The notes beneath the pieces are model-generated. The model had not been told where the DNA came from, ran no database searches, and saw only the letters and a program-made list of their open reading frames with translations. From the NCBI RefSeq assembly GCF_028023555.1, contig NZ_JAQIOY010000001.1, positions 496,001-560,000 on the forward strand: a DNA stretch of 64,000 nt. The letters run 5' to 3'. The stretch is from Thalassococcus_A lentus. Its GTDB lineage: Bacteria > Pseudomonadota > Alphaproteobacteria > Rhodobacterales > Rhodobacteraceae. Positions 26,265-34,698 of the stretch are shown here, piece by piece. Positions within the stretch are counted from its first letter, which is position 1, and each line of letters starts with the position of its first letter. The position numbers and the translations under genes are program-made.

Positions 26265-27587
26265 CTAAAGATCAAAGGCGCTGGCCATAGCATAGGCAGG
26301 CCAGAGCAGGGCGCGTCTGTGACGCCCAAGAGGAAACCGTTTAGGCACGGCTTTCATCGCGGCGGGATAGTTACTCCGCGGCGCTTCATTCTGTGCAAGT
26401 GAGGCCAGCAGTTTGCCGGCGTAGGTGCCCATCGCAACACCGTTGCCGTGAAATCCTAGGCCTGCAAACAGCCCATTGTGACCCGGAACAGGTCCGACAA
26501 ATGGCGTCAGGCCAGCCATCAGACACACCAGTCCTTGCCAGCTATGGGTGATTTCCACTGCGCTCCATGCCGGGAACAGTCTGGCGAAATCCTTGCGAAT
26601 TTGTGCTTCGATCCGTGTGTTTGCACGTGCGCTGGCCTTTAGGCCGCCGCGCATCCCAAAGAGAAACCTTCGATTGGGCATGAGGCGGAAGTAGTGCAGC
26701 AGGGTGCGGCTGTCGTATGCCATCTGATTTGAATGCCAACCGGCTGCATCAAGCTCGGCATCGGTCAGAGGGCGCGTGACGATCACGCTGGATTGCGTTG
26801 GCAGATAGCGGGCGCGTAGCCAATCGGGCAGATCTTCGGACGAATATCCATTGGTTGCCAAAATGACCCGCTGCGCGGTGATCGTCCCTTTCGGTGTTCG
26901 CAGGCGCCAGTTGTCCCCAAATCGGTCCAGAGACTCGACCGGCGAGAAATCAAACAACTGTGCACCTTCTCCGATTGCAGCCTGAGCAAGTCCCGAATGA
27001 TATTTTCGGGGGTTCAGGCCAAAGCCGATCGGAATCGTCATGGCGCCGTGCCATGGCCCGCCCAGCCCATCCTGCCGAAGCGCGTGCTGCGGGGTCAAAA
27101 TGGGCGAAACGTCGTAGTCTTCTGCGGCAGTCGCGGCCTCGGACTGCATGGAGGACCAGGCTTTGGCGGAATGCGCCAGCAGAGTTTCACCCTGTGAGTG
27201 TCTATCGACGTCCAGAGCCAATTGATCGATCAGGCTGCCCACCAGGTCTACAGCGGCAACTTCTGTTTGCCGCCATTCCGCCAATCCATCTTTTCCGAAC
27301 CGGTGGGCAAGCGAGGCCCGCGATGCCTTGGCTCCGCCGAGACAGCAAAATCCGCCGTTGCGACCCGATGCACCATAGCCTGAGTGTTCCGCTTCGAGCA
27401 CGGTTGTCTGGATACCTGCCTGAGCAAGATGGTAGGCCGCTGAAACCCCGGTAAACCCACCGCCGATAATGGCCACGTCGGTTTGCAGGTCTTCTGTCAA
27501 CGCACCCCAGGAGGCGGGCTCAACCGTGTCGGCCCAATAACAGGCGCCTTGCGGGCCATAGGCGGCGGGCTCGTAAATCCGCTTCAT
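26265..27587 (-). CDS. FAD-dependent amine/amino-acid oxidase, PuuB-like
   Basis: 440 residues. A DAO-type FAD-binding start (TDVAIIGGGFTGVSAAYHLA) is followed by GASGRNGGFC. The C-terminus has the FAD contact GLGFHGNGVAMGTYAGKLLA. The length and the GASGRNGG block match gamma-glutamylputrescine oxidase and related enzymes. Its start overlaps the permease upstream by 4 nt, so it belongs to the polyamine transport operon. Oxidation of gamma-glutamylputrescine or another polyamine-derived amine is a context inference; no puuA-type ligase is visible here. Confidence 0.85.
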   Translation of the reverse strand: MKRIYEPAAYGPQGACYWADTVEPASWGALTEDLQTDVAIIGGGFTGVSAAYHLAQAGIQTTVLEAEHSGYGASGRNGGFCCLGGAKASRASLAHRFGKDGLAEWRQTEVAAVDLVGSLIDQLALDVDRHSQGETLLAHSAKAWSSMQSEAATAAEDYDVSPILTPQHALRQDGLGGPWHGAMTIPIGFGLNPRKYHSGLAQAAIGEGAQLFDFSPVESLDRFGDNWRLRTPKGTITAQRVILATNGYSSEDLPDWLRARYLPTQSSVIVTRPLTDAELDAAGWHSNQMAYDSRTLLHYFRLMPNRRFLFGMRGGLKASARANTRIEAQIRKDFARLFPAWSAVEITHSWQGLVCLMAGLTPFVGPVPGHNGLFAGLGFHGNGVAMGTYAGKLLASLAQNEAPRSNYPAAMKAVPKRFPLGRHRRALLWPAYAMASAFDL

Positions 27588-28402
27588 GCGGTACGCGCAG
27601 CGGCCTGTTCGTCGCGGGCCTGTTGCAGCGCGGTCCTTTTGGAAATTAGCGAGGCCGTGATGACACCCACCGTGACAATGCCGATCATGATGGTTGAAAG
27701 GGCATTGATTTCGGGGCTGACTCCCAGCCTGACCGCCGAAAATACCTTGATCGGCAACGTCGTTGCTCCGGGCCCCGTTGTAAAACTTGCGATGACAAGA
27801 TCATCGAGTGACAGCGTGAAGGCCAGCAACCAACCAGAGATAACAGCAGGCGCAATGATTGGCAGGGTGACCAGCCGGAAGGCATCGAACGGTGATGCGC
27901 CCAGATCGAGCGCAGCCTCTTCGAGCGAACGGTCGAAACTGGTTAGCCGCGAGGACACGACCACGGACACAAAGCACATCGAAAACGTCGTATGGGCCAG
28001 CACGACAGTCAGCACGCCGCGATCCAGCCCAATGCCGATAAAGAGCAAGAGCAAAGACAGGCCAGTAATAACCTCTGGCATGACCAAGGGCGCGTAGATC
28101 ATCCCGGAAAACAGGGTGCGCCCGGGGAACCGACCGCCACGCACCAGAACCTGCGCGGCCATGGTGCCCAGCACGGTGGCCAGTGTTGATGAAAAGAACG
28201 CGACCTTGACCGTGACCCATGCGGCATCGAGGAATTCTTCGTTCTGCAGGAGTTCGCCGTACCACTTGGTTGAAAACCCGGCCCAAACGGTGACCAGTCT
28301 GGATTCGTTGAACGAATAGATCACAAGAATGATCATCGGCAGGTACAGAAAGGCAAAGCCGAGCGTCAGGGACGTTGCGTTGAACCAGCTGAACTGTCTC
28401 AT
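27584..28402 (-). CDS. potI: putrescine/spermidine ABC permease (PotI/PotC type)
   Basis: 272 residues from the ATG ending at 28402 (a GTG 9 nt earlier is possible). Six membrane helices. The EAA loop is EEAALDLGASPFDAFRLVTLPIIAP. It pairs with PotH to form the membrane channel of the polyamine importer. Its end overlaps the oxidase gene. The 58-nt gap to potH contains TGATCAAAA, similar to the palindrome at 31944-31958. Confidence 0.92.
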   Translation of the reverse strand: MRQFSWFNATSLTLGFAFLYLPMIILVIYSFNESRLVTVWAGFSTKWYGELLQNEEFLDAAWVTVKVAFFSSTLATVLGTMAAQVLVRGGRFPGRTLFSGMIYAPLVMPEVITGLSLLLLFIGIGLDRGVLTVVLAHTTFSMCFVSVVVSSRLTSFDRSLEEAALDLGASPFDAFRLVTLPIIAPAVISGWLLAFTLSLDDLVIASFTTGPGATTLPIKVFSAVRLGVSPEINALSTIMIGIVTVGVITASLISKRTALQQARDEQAAARTA

Positions 28403-28460
28403 GACGTGCACCCGTTGGCATGGGTGTTCGACTGATCAAAACGAGGTGAGCGCGAGCCGG

Positions 28461-29354
28461 TCATCCTTCTGCCTCGCGCTGTTTTTGTTCGTTGCGTTGG
28501 AACAGGACGATTGGGATGATCAGGATCAGAAGCAGGATGACGGCCACGGCCGACGCGACCGGCCAATCCCGGTTCGAAAAGAACTCTTCCCACAGAACTT
28601 TTCCGATCATCAGCGTTTCTGACCCACCGAGCAGCGATGGGATGACAAACTCACCCAGTGTTGGGATGAAGACCAGAAAACACCCTGCGATGACGCCGCC
28701 CTTGGACAGCGGCAAGGTCACCAGCCAAAACGCCGTGGTGCGTGAACAGCCCAGATCCTCTGCCGCTTCGAGCAGGCTGTCATCAAGCTTTTCCAGCGCC
28801 GAATAGATCGGCAGGATCATGAACGGCAGGTAGGTATATACGATCCCGATGTAGACTGCTGTCTGCGTATTCAGAATCTGTAGCGGTTCAGAGATTGCTC
28901 CGATTCCGATCAGGAACTGGTTCAGCACACCTTCTGTCGAAAGTATCCCCATCCACGAGTAAACCCGGATCAGAAAGCTGGTCCAGAAGGGCAGAATGAC
29001 CAGCATCAAAAGCGTCGGGCGCCATTCCTTTGCGGCGCGGGCCATGGCGTAGGCAATTGGGTAGCCGACCACCAAAGTGATTGCCGTGGACAGCGCGGCG
29101 ATTTTGAGTGAGCTCAGATAGGCCTTCCAGTAGAGATCGTCGCTTGTCAAAAAGACAAAATTTTCAAAATCCAGCTGAGTGATAAAGTCCCAAACCGCAG
29201 CAAGACCTCCGGTAAGATCGAGTTGCGGCATGTAAGGGGGACGCGCCAGTGCGATGTCGGACAGCGAAATCTTGAGCACGATGGCAAAGGGCACCAGAAA
29301 CAGTGCCAACAGCCAAATATAAGGCAGAGCAATGAGGAAGGTGCGCCGCATCAT
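28461..29354 (-). CDS. potH: putrescine/spermidine ABC permease (PotH/PotB type)
   Basis: 297 residues from the ATG ending at 29354, which overlaps the ATPase stop in ATGA form. Six membrane helices with the EAA loop LLEAAEDLGCSRTTAFWLVTLP. It is the first permease of the importer. The C-terminal Gln/Arg/Glu tail is cytoplasmic. Confidence 0.93.
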   Translation of the reverse strand: MMRRTFLIALPYIWLLALFLVPFAIVLKISLSDIALARPPYMPQLDLTGGLAAVWDFITQLDFENFVFLTSDDLYWKAYLSSLKIAALSTAITLVVGYPIAYAMARAAKEWRPTLLMLVILPFWTSFLIRVYSWMGILSTEGVLNQFLIGIGAISEPLQILNTQTAVYIGIVYTYLPFMILPIYSALEKLDDSLLEAAEDLGCSRTTAFWLVTLPLSKGGVIAGCFLVFIPTLGEFVIPSLLGGSETLMIGKVLWEEFFSNRDWPVASAVAVILLLILIIPIVLFQRNEQKQREAEG

Positions 29355-30745
29355 TCGGTCAGCACCACGCCGGCGGTGGCGGAAAAGCTGACCCAGACCT
29401 CGTCTTCCCATGTGATGTTGCGGCGGGATACGCGACGGGTGTTGGCAACTTGTGCCTTGACCATCGTGCCGGTCTTCAGCTCGACATGGTAGGTCGAGAT
29501 GTTACCCAAGTAGGCAATGTCGATGACCTTGCCACGCATCACGTTGGGCGCGTCAGGTTTGGTTTTGGCGATGCCCATTTTTTCCGGACGCAACGCAAGC
29601 ACAACTTCTTTGCCGTCAAATTCAGGATCGCCGTTGGCCGCGATCAACGCAGGTGTGTTTTCCGCCCAATCAATGGTCAGGCCGCCCTCAGGAACGTGGA
29701 CTGGCGCCTGAAGTTCTGCAGCGGCCGCCAATTCGGCTTTGGTGGGCGCAGGCAGGGCTTTGGGTTCGTCAACGCGCTGTCCCAGAATTGGAGCAAGCAG
29801 ACGATCATGCAGCCACTTGCCATAGTCATTTGGCTGCGGTTTTCGCGGATCTTCGTCAGTTTCGATTTTCGTGACGGGTTCTGGCTTGGTTTCCGATTCC
29901 GGTGCCGCGGGCGCAGCGGTCGCTACATTGCGCAGATTGGCCGTGCCCCGGATCAGGTTCACATCACCGATAAAGCTCGCAACATACACCGAATTGGGGG
30001 CCTCATAGATCGTCTGTGGCGTCGCAACCTGAACCATCTTGCCTTCGTCCATGACGGCGACGCGACTTGCCACGGTCATCGCCTCTTCCTGATCATGGGT
30101 GACAATGACAAATGTGGTGCCCGTTGTTTCCTGAATGTCCATCAATTCAAACTGCGTTTCTTCGCGCAGTTTGCGATCAAGCGCCCCAAGCGGTTCGTCC
30201 AGCAGCAACAGCTTTGGAGCCTTTGCCAACGAACGTGCCAAGGCCACACGCTGGCGCTGACCTCCGGAAATCTGATGTGGCTTGCGGTTCGCAAATTTCT
30301 CAAGGCGTGTCAGCCTCAGCATTTCGTCGACCCGCGATGCGATCGAATCCTTGTCGCGCTTTTCGCGGCGCAGACCAAATGCGATGTTGTCCCATACGGA
30401 CAGATGCGGGAACAGCGCGTAGCTCTGGAACATCATGTTCACCGCGCGCTTGTTCGGGGGAACATCACCGATGTCGCGGCCTGAGAGCAAAATTTGCCCT
30501 TCTGTTGGTGTTTCAAACCCGGCCAGCATCCGCATCATCGTTGTCTTGCCGCAGCCTGAGGGCCCGAGCAGAGCGAAAAATTCGCGTTCAAAGATGTCCA
30601 GGGTCAGGTTGTCAATTGCGGTGAAGTCGCCAAAGCGCTTGGTCACACCCTTGAACTGAATCAACGGTTTTTCGATGGGGTCGTTCCACGGCTCAAACGC
30701 TGCGGTGCTGGGGGATTGCTTTGGTTTAACTTTTGACTGTGCCAT
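29351..30745 (-). CDS. potG: polyamine ABC transporter ATPase with enlarged regulatory domain
   Basis: 464 residues. Walker A is GPSGCGKTT (about 60-68), Q-loop MMFQSYALFP, signature ISGGQRQRVALARS, Walker B LLLLDEPLGALD, switch VTHDQEEA. The C-terminal TOBE region (VVLALRPEKMGI) is separated from the nucleotide domain by roughly 100 extra residues (about 280-375), rich in Pro/Ala/Glu with a KWLHDRLLAP segment. Normal PotA/PotG proteins are about 370-380 residues. The insert is in frame with ordinary codon use, so it looks like a real extension. It energises uptake together with PotF, PotH and PotI. Confidence 0.93.
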   Translation of the reverse strand: MAQSKVKPKQSPSTAAFEPWNDPIEKPLIQFKGVTKRFGDFTAIDNLTLDIFEREFFALLGPSGCGKTTMMRMLAGFETPTEGQILLSGRDIGDVPPNKRAVNMMFQSYALFPHLSVWDNIAFGLRREKRDKDSIASRVDEMLRLTRLEKFANRKPHQISGGQRQRVALARSLAKAPKLLLLDEPLGALDRKLREETQFELMDIQETTGTTFVIVTHDQEEAMTVASRVAVMDEGKMVQVATPQTIYEAPNSVYVASFIGDVNLIRGTANLRNVATAAPAAPESETKPEPVTKIETDEDPRKPQPNDYGKWLHDRLLAPILGQRVDEPKALPAPTKAELAAAAELQAPVHVPEGGLTIDWAENTPALIAANGDPEFDGKEVVLALRPEKMGIAKTKPDAPNVMRGKVIDIAYLGNISTYHVELKTGTMVKAQVANTRRVSRRNITWEDEVWVSFSATAGVVLTE

Positions 30746-30769
30746 TGCGGCTCCGGCGCATGAAAAAAG

Positions 30770-30798
30770 CCCGCGCCCCCAATAAACAGGCGCGGGCC
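30770..30798 (-). terminator. intercistronic terminator/attenuator between potF and potG
   Basis: GCCCGCGCC (30770-30778) pairs with GGCGCGGGC (30790-30798) around an 11-nt loop. AAAAAA at 30764-30769 makes a U tract on the minus strand. It lies between potF and potG, so most transcripts likely stop after the binding protein, giving excess PotF over the ATPase and permeases. Confidence 0.8.
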
Positions 30799-30812
30799 GG
30801 AAAGGCGTCGGC

Positions 30813-31895
30813 TCAGGTGCCCGACTTGACCTTGGTCCACATACGGGTCAGCGCGCGCTGTTCACGTGGTGGGAATGGAGTCACGGTGTACAGGTTTTGC
30901 AGGGCCGCTTCGTCCGGGTAAATCGCAGTGTCACCGATCACGTCTTCGACAAGGAACTCTTGCGAGGCTTTGTTGCCGTTCGCGTAGTACACATAGTTCG
31001 AAGCCGCAGCCATGTTTTGCGCGTCCATGATGAAGTTCAGGAACGTATGCGCGGCTTCCGGGTTTGGTGCATCTTCCGGGATCGCCATCTGGTCGAACCA
31101 CATCAAGGCACCTTCGGATGGCGCGTTGTATGCAATTTCGACGCCGTTCTCTGCTTCGGCCGCACGATCACGGGCTTGCAGGATGTCGCCCGACCAGCCA
31201 ATGGCCACGCAGATGTCACCGTTGGCCAAAGCGTTGATGTATTCCGAGCTGTGGAACTTTTGCACGTGTGGACGAACCGCCATCAGCACTTCTTCGGCCT
31301 TGGCCAGAGCGTCCTCATCTTTGCGATCCGGGTCCATGCCGGCATAGGCCAGCGCCGCCGGAATCAACTCGGTCGGAGCATCAAGGAAATGGACGCCGCA
31401 GCTGGCGAGCTTTTCCATGTTTGCTGGATCGAACACCAAGGCAAGGCTGCCGATCGGGGCGTCGTCGCCCAGAATTTCGGCTACTTTGCCCGTGTTCACG
31501 CCAATGCCTGTCGTGCCCCACATGTAGTTGACCGAATATTCGTTGCCGGGGTCATACGTTGCAGTGCGCTCGGCGATCACGTCCCACATGTTGCCCATGT
31601 TGGACAGCTTGGACTTGTCCAGCTTTTGGAAAGCGCCAGCTTGGATCTGGCGTTGCAGGAAGGTGCCGGTTGGCACCACAACGTCATAGCCGGATCCACC
31701 TGCCAGCATTTTCGTTTCCAGCACTTCGTTGCTGTCGAAAACGTCGTAGATCAGTTCGATGCCGGTTTCGGCTTCGAATTTCTCAAGCAATTCTTCGTCG
31801 ATGTAGTCGGACCAGTTGTAGACCCGGACTTCTTCGGCCGCAGCCATACCAGCAATCAGCGCGAGGCCGGCTGTGAAACTCATGAGGGTTTTCAT
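30813..31895 (-). CDS. potF: polyamine ABC transporter periplasmic binding protein
   Basis: 360 residues from the second of two adjacent ATGs (ending at 31895; GGGAG lies 6 nt before). The signal peptide ends at AAA-EE. It is a PotD/PotF fold protein: VRVYNWSDYIDEELLEKFE, YDVFDSNEVLETKMLAG, YDVVVPTGTFL, and GALMWFDQMAIPEDAPN, where the Trp/Asp residues line the diamine pocket of PotF. It captures putrescine-type polyamines for the permease complex. Confidence 0.94.
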   Translation of the reverse strand: MKTLMSFTAGLALIAGMAAAEEVRVYNWSDYIDEELLEKFEAETGIELIYDVFDSNEVLETKMLAGGSGYDVVVPTGTFLQRQIQAGAFQKLDKSKLSNMGNMWDVIAERTATYDPGNEYSVNYMWGTTGIGVNTGKVAEILGDDAPIGSLALVFDPANMEKLASCGVHFLDAPTELIPAALAYAGMDPDRKDEDALAKAEEVLMAVRPHVQKFHSSEYINALANGDICVAIGWSGDILQARDRAAEAENGVEIAYNAPSEGALMWFDQMAIPEDAPNPEAAHTFLNFIMDAQNMAAASNYVYYANGNKASQEFLVEDVIGDTAIYPDEAALQNLYTVTPFPPREQRALTRMWTKVKSGT

Positions 31896-31943
31896 CATAC
31901 ACTCCCGTTGGTCATGGGGTCGCTCTTTGCCCCTGATCCTGTG

Positions 31944-31958
31944 AATTTGATCAAAATT
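31944..31958. promoter_or_regulatory. candidate GntR operator upstream of potF
   Basis: AATTTGATCAAAATT contains the perfect palindrome TTTGATCAAA. It lies in the divergent potF/gntR promoter region. The sequence AATTTGATCATAT recurs at 32783-32795 between the promoter boxes of the aminotransferase, and TGATCAAAA occurs before potI. This fits one regulator governing the island. Confidence 0.5.
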
Positions 31959-32011
31959 TGCGCGCGGGCGCAATATAGATCATGTTTCCATGTGCGGCAG
32001 TTAGGTGCAAG

Positions 32012-32722
32012 ATGGCCCTTGCCGAAGAAAGCAATTGGAATGTCAGGGCGATGAATACACAGGCAGATGGGCAGCGCGCCTTTGCGGGCGCTCCGGTTCA
32101 TGAACAGGTTTATCAGCGGTTCCGGGATATGCTGCTGTTTGGTGAATTGGAACCGGGGCAGCCCGTGACCATTCAGGGTTTGGTTGATTTGCTGGGTGCA
32201 GGCATGACCCCGGTTCGTGAAGCCCTGCGCCGACTGACTGCCGAGGGCGCGCTGGAGGCACAAGGAAACCGCAGGATCGTTGTGCCGCAGTTGTCCCAGT
32301 CTGATGTGCTGGAGCTGACACAGGCACGGATTGCACTTGAGGTGCCTTTAGTCGGGACCGCCTGCACCAAGGCGACACCAAAGGCCATCGCGCATTTGCA
32401 AGCGATCGACGAGAGGCTCGACACTGCGATTCAACGTGGGGACATCAGGCAATATCTGGTCGAGAACCACGCGTTCCATGCTGCACTGTACGATCTGGCG
32501 GACGCCGCGATCTTCAAGGCGTTGATCGATAGTCTATGGCTACGGTTCGGGCCCAGCCTGCGGATGGTCTGCGGACAGGTCGGAACGCGCAACGTGCCCG
32601 ATCAGCACAAGGTTCTGCTCGAGGCCTTGGCCTCGGGACAGCAAGAGGTCGCCATGCAGGCCATTCGCGAAGACGTAGAGCAAGGCATGGCCCTTATTTC
32701 GGCGGCGATCGAAAAAGCGTAG
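32012..32722 (+). CDS. GntR-family (FCD) transcriptional regulator of the polyamine island
   Basis: 236 residues from the ATG at 32012 (TTAGGT upstream); a downstream ATG at 32051 is an alternative. Winged HTH: EQVYQRFRDMLLFGELEPGQPV, cited by its ends, and GMTPVREALRRLTAEG. The C-terminal FCD domain has the metal/ligand His positions (ENHAFHAALYD, and further on the QHKVLLEALASG His). It sits between the divergent potF operon and the aminotransferase, so it most likely senses a polyamine or a catabolite. The ligand is inferred. Confidence 0.88.
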   Translation: MALAEESNWNVRAMNTQADGQRAFAGAPVHEQVYQRFRDMLLFGELEPGQPVTIQGLVDLLGAGMTPVREALRRLTAEGALEAQGNRRIVVPQLSQSDVLELTQARIALEVPLVGTACTKATPKAIAHLQAIDERLDTAIQRGDIRQYLVENHAFHAALYDLADAAIFKALIDSLWLRFGPSLRMVCGQVGTRNVPDQHKVLLEALASGQQEVAMQAIREDVEQGMALISAAIEKA

Positions 32723-32770
32723 AGGCCGCGCGGAATCGATGTTCAACAGGGATCGATTCGCATGTGCCGA

Positions 32771-32798
32771 TTGACAGTCAAAAATTTGATCATATTCT
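32771..32798 (+). promoter_or_regulatory. promoter of the omega-aminotransferase gene
   Basis: TTGACA (32771-32776), a 16-nt spacer and TATTCT (32793-32798), 26 nt before the ATG at 32824. The spacer carries AATTTGATCATAT (32783-32795), so binding there would block the polymerase. A GGAGG ribosome site (32813-32817) follows. Confidence 0.6.
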
Positions 32799-32823
32799 GA
32801 GGCGACCCTAGCCGGAGGCCCTC

Positions 32824-34227
32824 ATGAGCACGATATCGACCAACACACCGACCGCGGAATTGCAGGCTCTTGATGCTGCGCATCACATGCATCCGTTTAC
32901 CACCGGGACTGAATTGGCCGAAAAGGGCGCGCGGGTGATTACGCGGGCAGATGGCTGCTGGCTGAACGATTCAGATGGCAATCGCATTCTTGACGCGATG
33001 GCGGGGCTGTGGTGCGTGAACGTCGGTTACGGGCGGCGCGAATTGGCGCAAGCGGCGGGCCGCCAGATGCTTGAACTGCCGTACTACAACACGTTCTTTC
33101 AGACCACGCATGTCCCGGCCATTCAGTTGTCTGCAAAACTCGCAGAGCTGGCTCCTGGCGATCTGAATCATGTTTTCTATGCTTCAAGCGGGTCCGAGGC
33201 GAACGATACGAACCTGAGATTGGTGCGGACCTATTGGGCTGAAAAGGGCCAGCCGCAACGACAGTGGGTCATCTCCCGTTGGAATGCCTACCACGGTTCT
33301 TCGGTGGGTTCGGGATCACTGGGTGGCATGAAAGGTATGCACGCACAGGGTGGCATGCCCATTCCCGGGATTGCGCATATCGACCAGCCGAATTGGTGGG
33401 CCGAAGGCGGCGATCTCAGTCCAGAAGAATTTGGTCTGGAACGGGCGCGCCAGCTCGAAGCCAAGATACTCGAACTTGGTCCTGACAATGTCGCGGCCTT
33501 CATAGCCGAACCTATTCAAGGGGCGGGTGGCGTGATCGTTCCACCCGACAGCTATTGGCCTGAAATTCAGCGGATCGTGGATGAATATGGAATTCTGCTG
33601 ATCGCCGACGAAGTGATCTGCGGCTTTGGCCGGACCGGTAACTGGTTCGGCAGTCAGACCATGAATATCCGGCCTGATATCATGACAATCGCCAAAGGCT
33701 TGAGCTCGGGCTATCAGCCGATCGGTGGTTCGATCCTGTCTGACGAAGTGGCCGCAGTCATCAGCGGGACGGAATTCAATCACGGCTACACCTATTCCGG
33801 CCATCCGGTTGCTTGTGCAGTCGCTCTGGAAAATCTGCGGATTTTGCAGGACGACGGCATTGTTGATGGTGTGCGCGATGACACCGGACCCTACCTGCAG
33901 GAACGTTTTGCAAGCCTCACAGACCATCCGCTGGTGGGTGAAGCCAAGATCGTCGGAATGATGGGGTCAATTGCGCTGACGCCGGACAAAGCGGCAAGGG
34001 CAGCCTTTGCAGCAGATGCAGGCACAGCCGGGTTTATGTGCCGCGAACGGTGTTTCGCCAACAATCTGATCATGCGTCATGTTGGAGATCGGATGATCAT
34101 CTCGCCTCCGTTGGTGATTTCACGGAGCGAGATTGACACCCTGTTTGAACGCGCGTGGCAAAGCCTTGATGAAGCGCATGAGCAGCTCAAGGCAGAGGGA
34201 TTGATGGAAGCTGCGCCGCGCATGTGA
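32824..34227 (+). CDS. spuC: omega-amino acid / putrescine-pyruvate aminotransferase
   Basis: 467 residues, class III aminotransferase. YASSGSEANDTNLRLVR binds the PLP phosphate, IADEVICGFGRTGNWFG supplies the Asp, and the PLP Lys is K291 in TIAKGLSSGYQP. NHGYTYSGHPVACAVALEN is typical. The DAAHHMHPFTTGTELAEKG N-terminus is characteristic of SpuC/putrescine-type enzymes. It would transaminate putrescine or gamma-aminobutyrate. Context with pot genes and the PuuB-like oxidase supports polyamine catabolism; beta-alanine-pyruvate or taurine-pyruvate activity remains possible. Confidence 0.9.
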   Translation: MSTISTNTPTAELQALDAAHHMHPFTTGTELAEKGARVITRADGCWLNDSDGNRILDAMAGLWCVNVGYGRRELAQAAGRQMLELPYYNTFFQTTHVPAIQLSAKLAELAPGDLNHVFYASSGSEANDTNLRLVRTYWAEKGQPQRQWVISRWNAYHGSSVGSGSLGGMKGMHAQGGMPIPGIAHIDQPNWWAEGGDLSPEEFGLERARQLEAKILELGPDNVAAFIAEPIQGAGGVIVPPDSYWPEIQRIVDEYGILLIADEVICGFGRTGNWFGSQTMNIRPDIMTIAKGLSSGYQPIGGSILSDEVAAVISGTEFNHGYTYSGHPVACAVALENLRILQDDGIVDGVRDDTGPYLQERFASLTDHPLVGEAKIVGMMGSIALTPDKAARAAFAADAGTAGFMCRERCFANNLIMRHVGDRMIISPPLVISRSEIDTLFERAWQSLDEAHEQLKAEGLMEAAPRM

Positions 34228-34261
34228 TTTCGAGCGCCTCAGTGCGGCCTGCGCAGTTTGA

Positions 34262-34417
34262 TCAGACGCCTGCGGTCAGGCCGACCTGCTGCACGAGCAA
34301 GACACCAAGCGTTTGCCCGTCACTGGCGAGTGTTTGGGATGTTAGCAGCGCAAGCGCGCAAAGAGCCGAGACCACTGCCAAGGCACAGGCGGGAACTAGT
34401 CGATCCGAGAAATTCAT
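34262..34417 (-). CDS. small predicted exported/membrane peptide (51 aa)
   Basis: A 51-residue frame with AGGG 7 nt upstream of the ATG. One hydrophobic segment (about residues 8-31, LVPACALAVVSALCALALLT) is followed by ASDGQTLGVLLVQQVGLTAGV. It might be a signal peptide with a 20-residue mature part or a single-span membrane protein. No family recognised. It lies between the convergent aminotransferase and the mipZ unit. The remainder of 34228-34503 shows only a short inverted repeat (GACAGC/GCTGTC, 34460-34478). Confidence 0.5.
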   Translation of the reverse strand: MNFSDRLVPACALAVVSALCALALLTSQTLASDGQTLGVLLVQQVGLTAGV

Positions 34418-34503
34418 GGCGTCGCCCTTTTGTGAGTTCCTAGATAGAACGCATGGGGCGACAGCTTCCGTCGCTGTCTCAGAGATTTATGTCAGGTGGG
34501 TGG

Positions 34504-34698
34504 TCAGTCTTCACTCTTGACGAGTTTGTAGATCGTCCAGATCGCCGTGCCGCCAAAGAAAGCGCCGGCCACGCCGATGACTTCGAAAAGGGCCGGGCCT
34601 TGTGGCCACCCCCGGATGGCCACGGCCGCGCCCAGAAGACAAAGACCGCCGAGGCTGAAAATCAGCCTGAACCAAAGTTCTGAGCGGTCAGGCTTCAG
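34504..34698 (-). CDS. small membrane protein coupled to mipZ, probable CTG start
   Basis: A 64-residue frame with no ATG, GTG or TTG at its head. The best start is CTG ending at 34698, overlapping the mipZ stop (CTGA) and preceded by GAGG at 7 nt. It would read MKPDRSELWFRLIFSLGG, with two membrane segments (about 11-27 and 38-54) and a basic tail (TIYKLVKSED). Translation coupled to mipZ could explain the weak codon. The frame is clean and hydrophobic in a protein-like way. No family recognised. Confidence 0.6.
   Translation of the reverse strand: MKPDRSELWFRLIFSLGGLCLLGAAVAIRGWPQGPALFEVIGVAGAFFGGTAIWTIYKLVKSED

Noticed and set aside
29450..30484. 344-residue open frame antisense to potG
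   Set aside because: Shadow of the ATPase gene; no domain, no ribosome site.
30897..32054. 385-residue open frame antisense to potF
   Set aside because: Covers the whole binding-protein gene and its promoter; His/Val/Phe-rich shadow translation.
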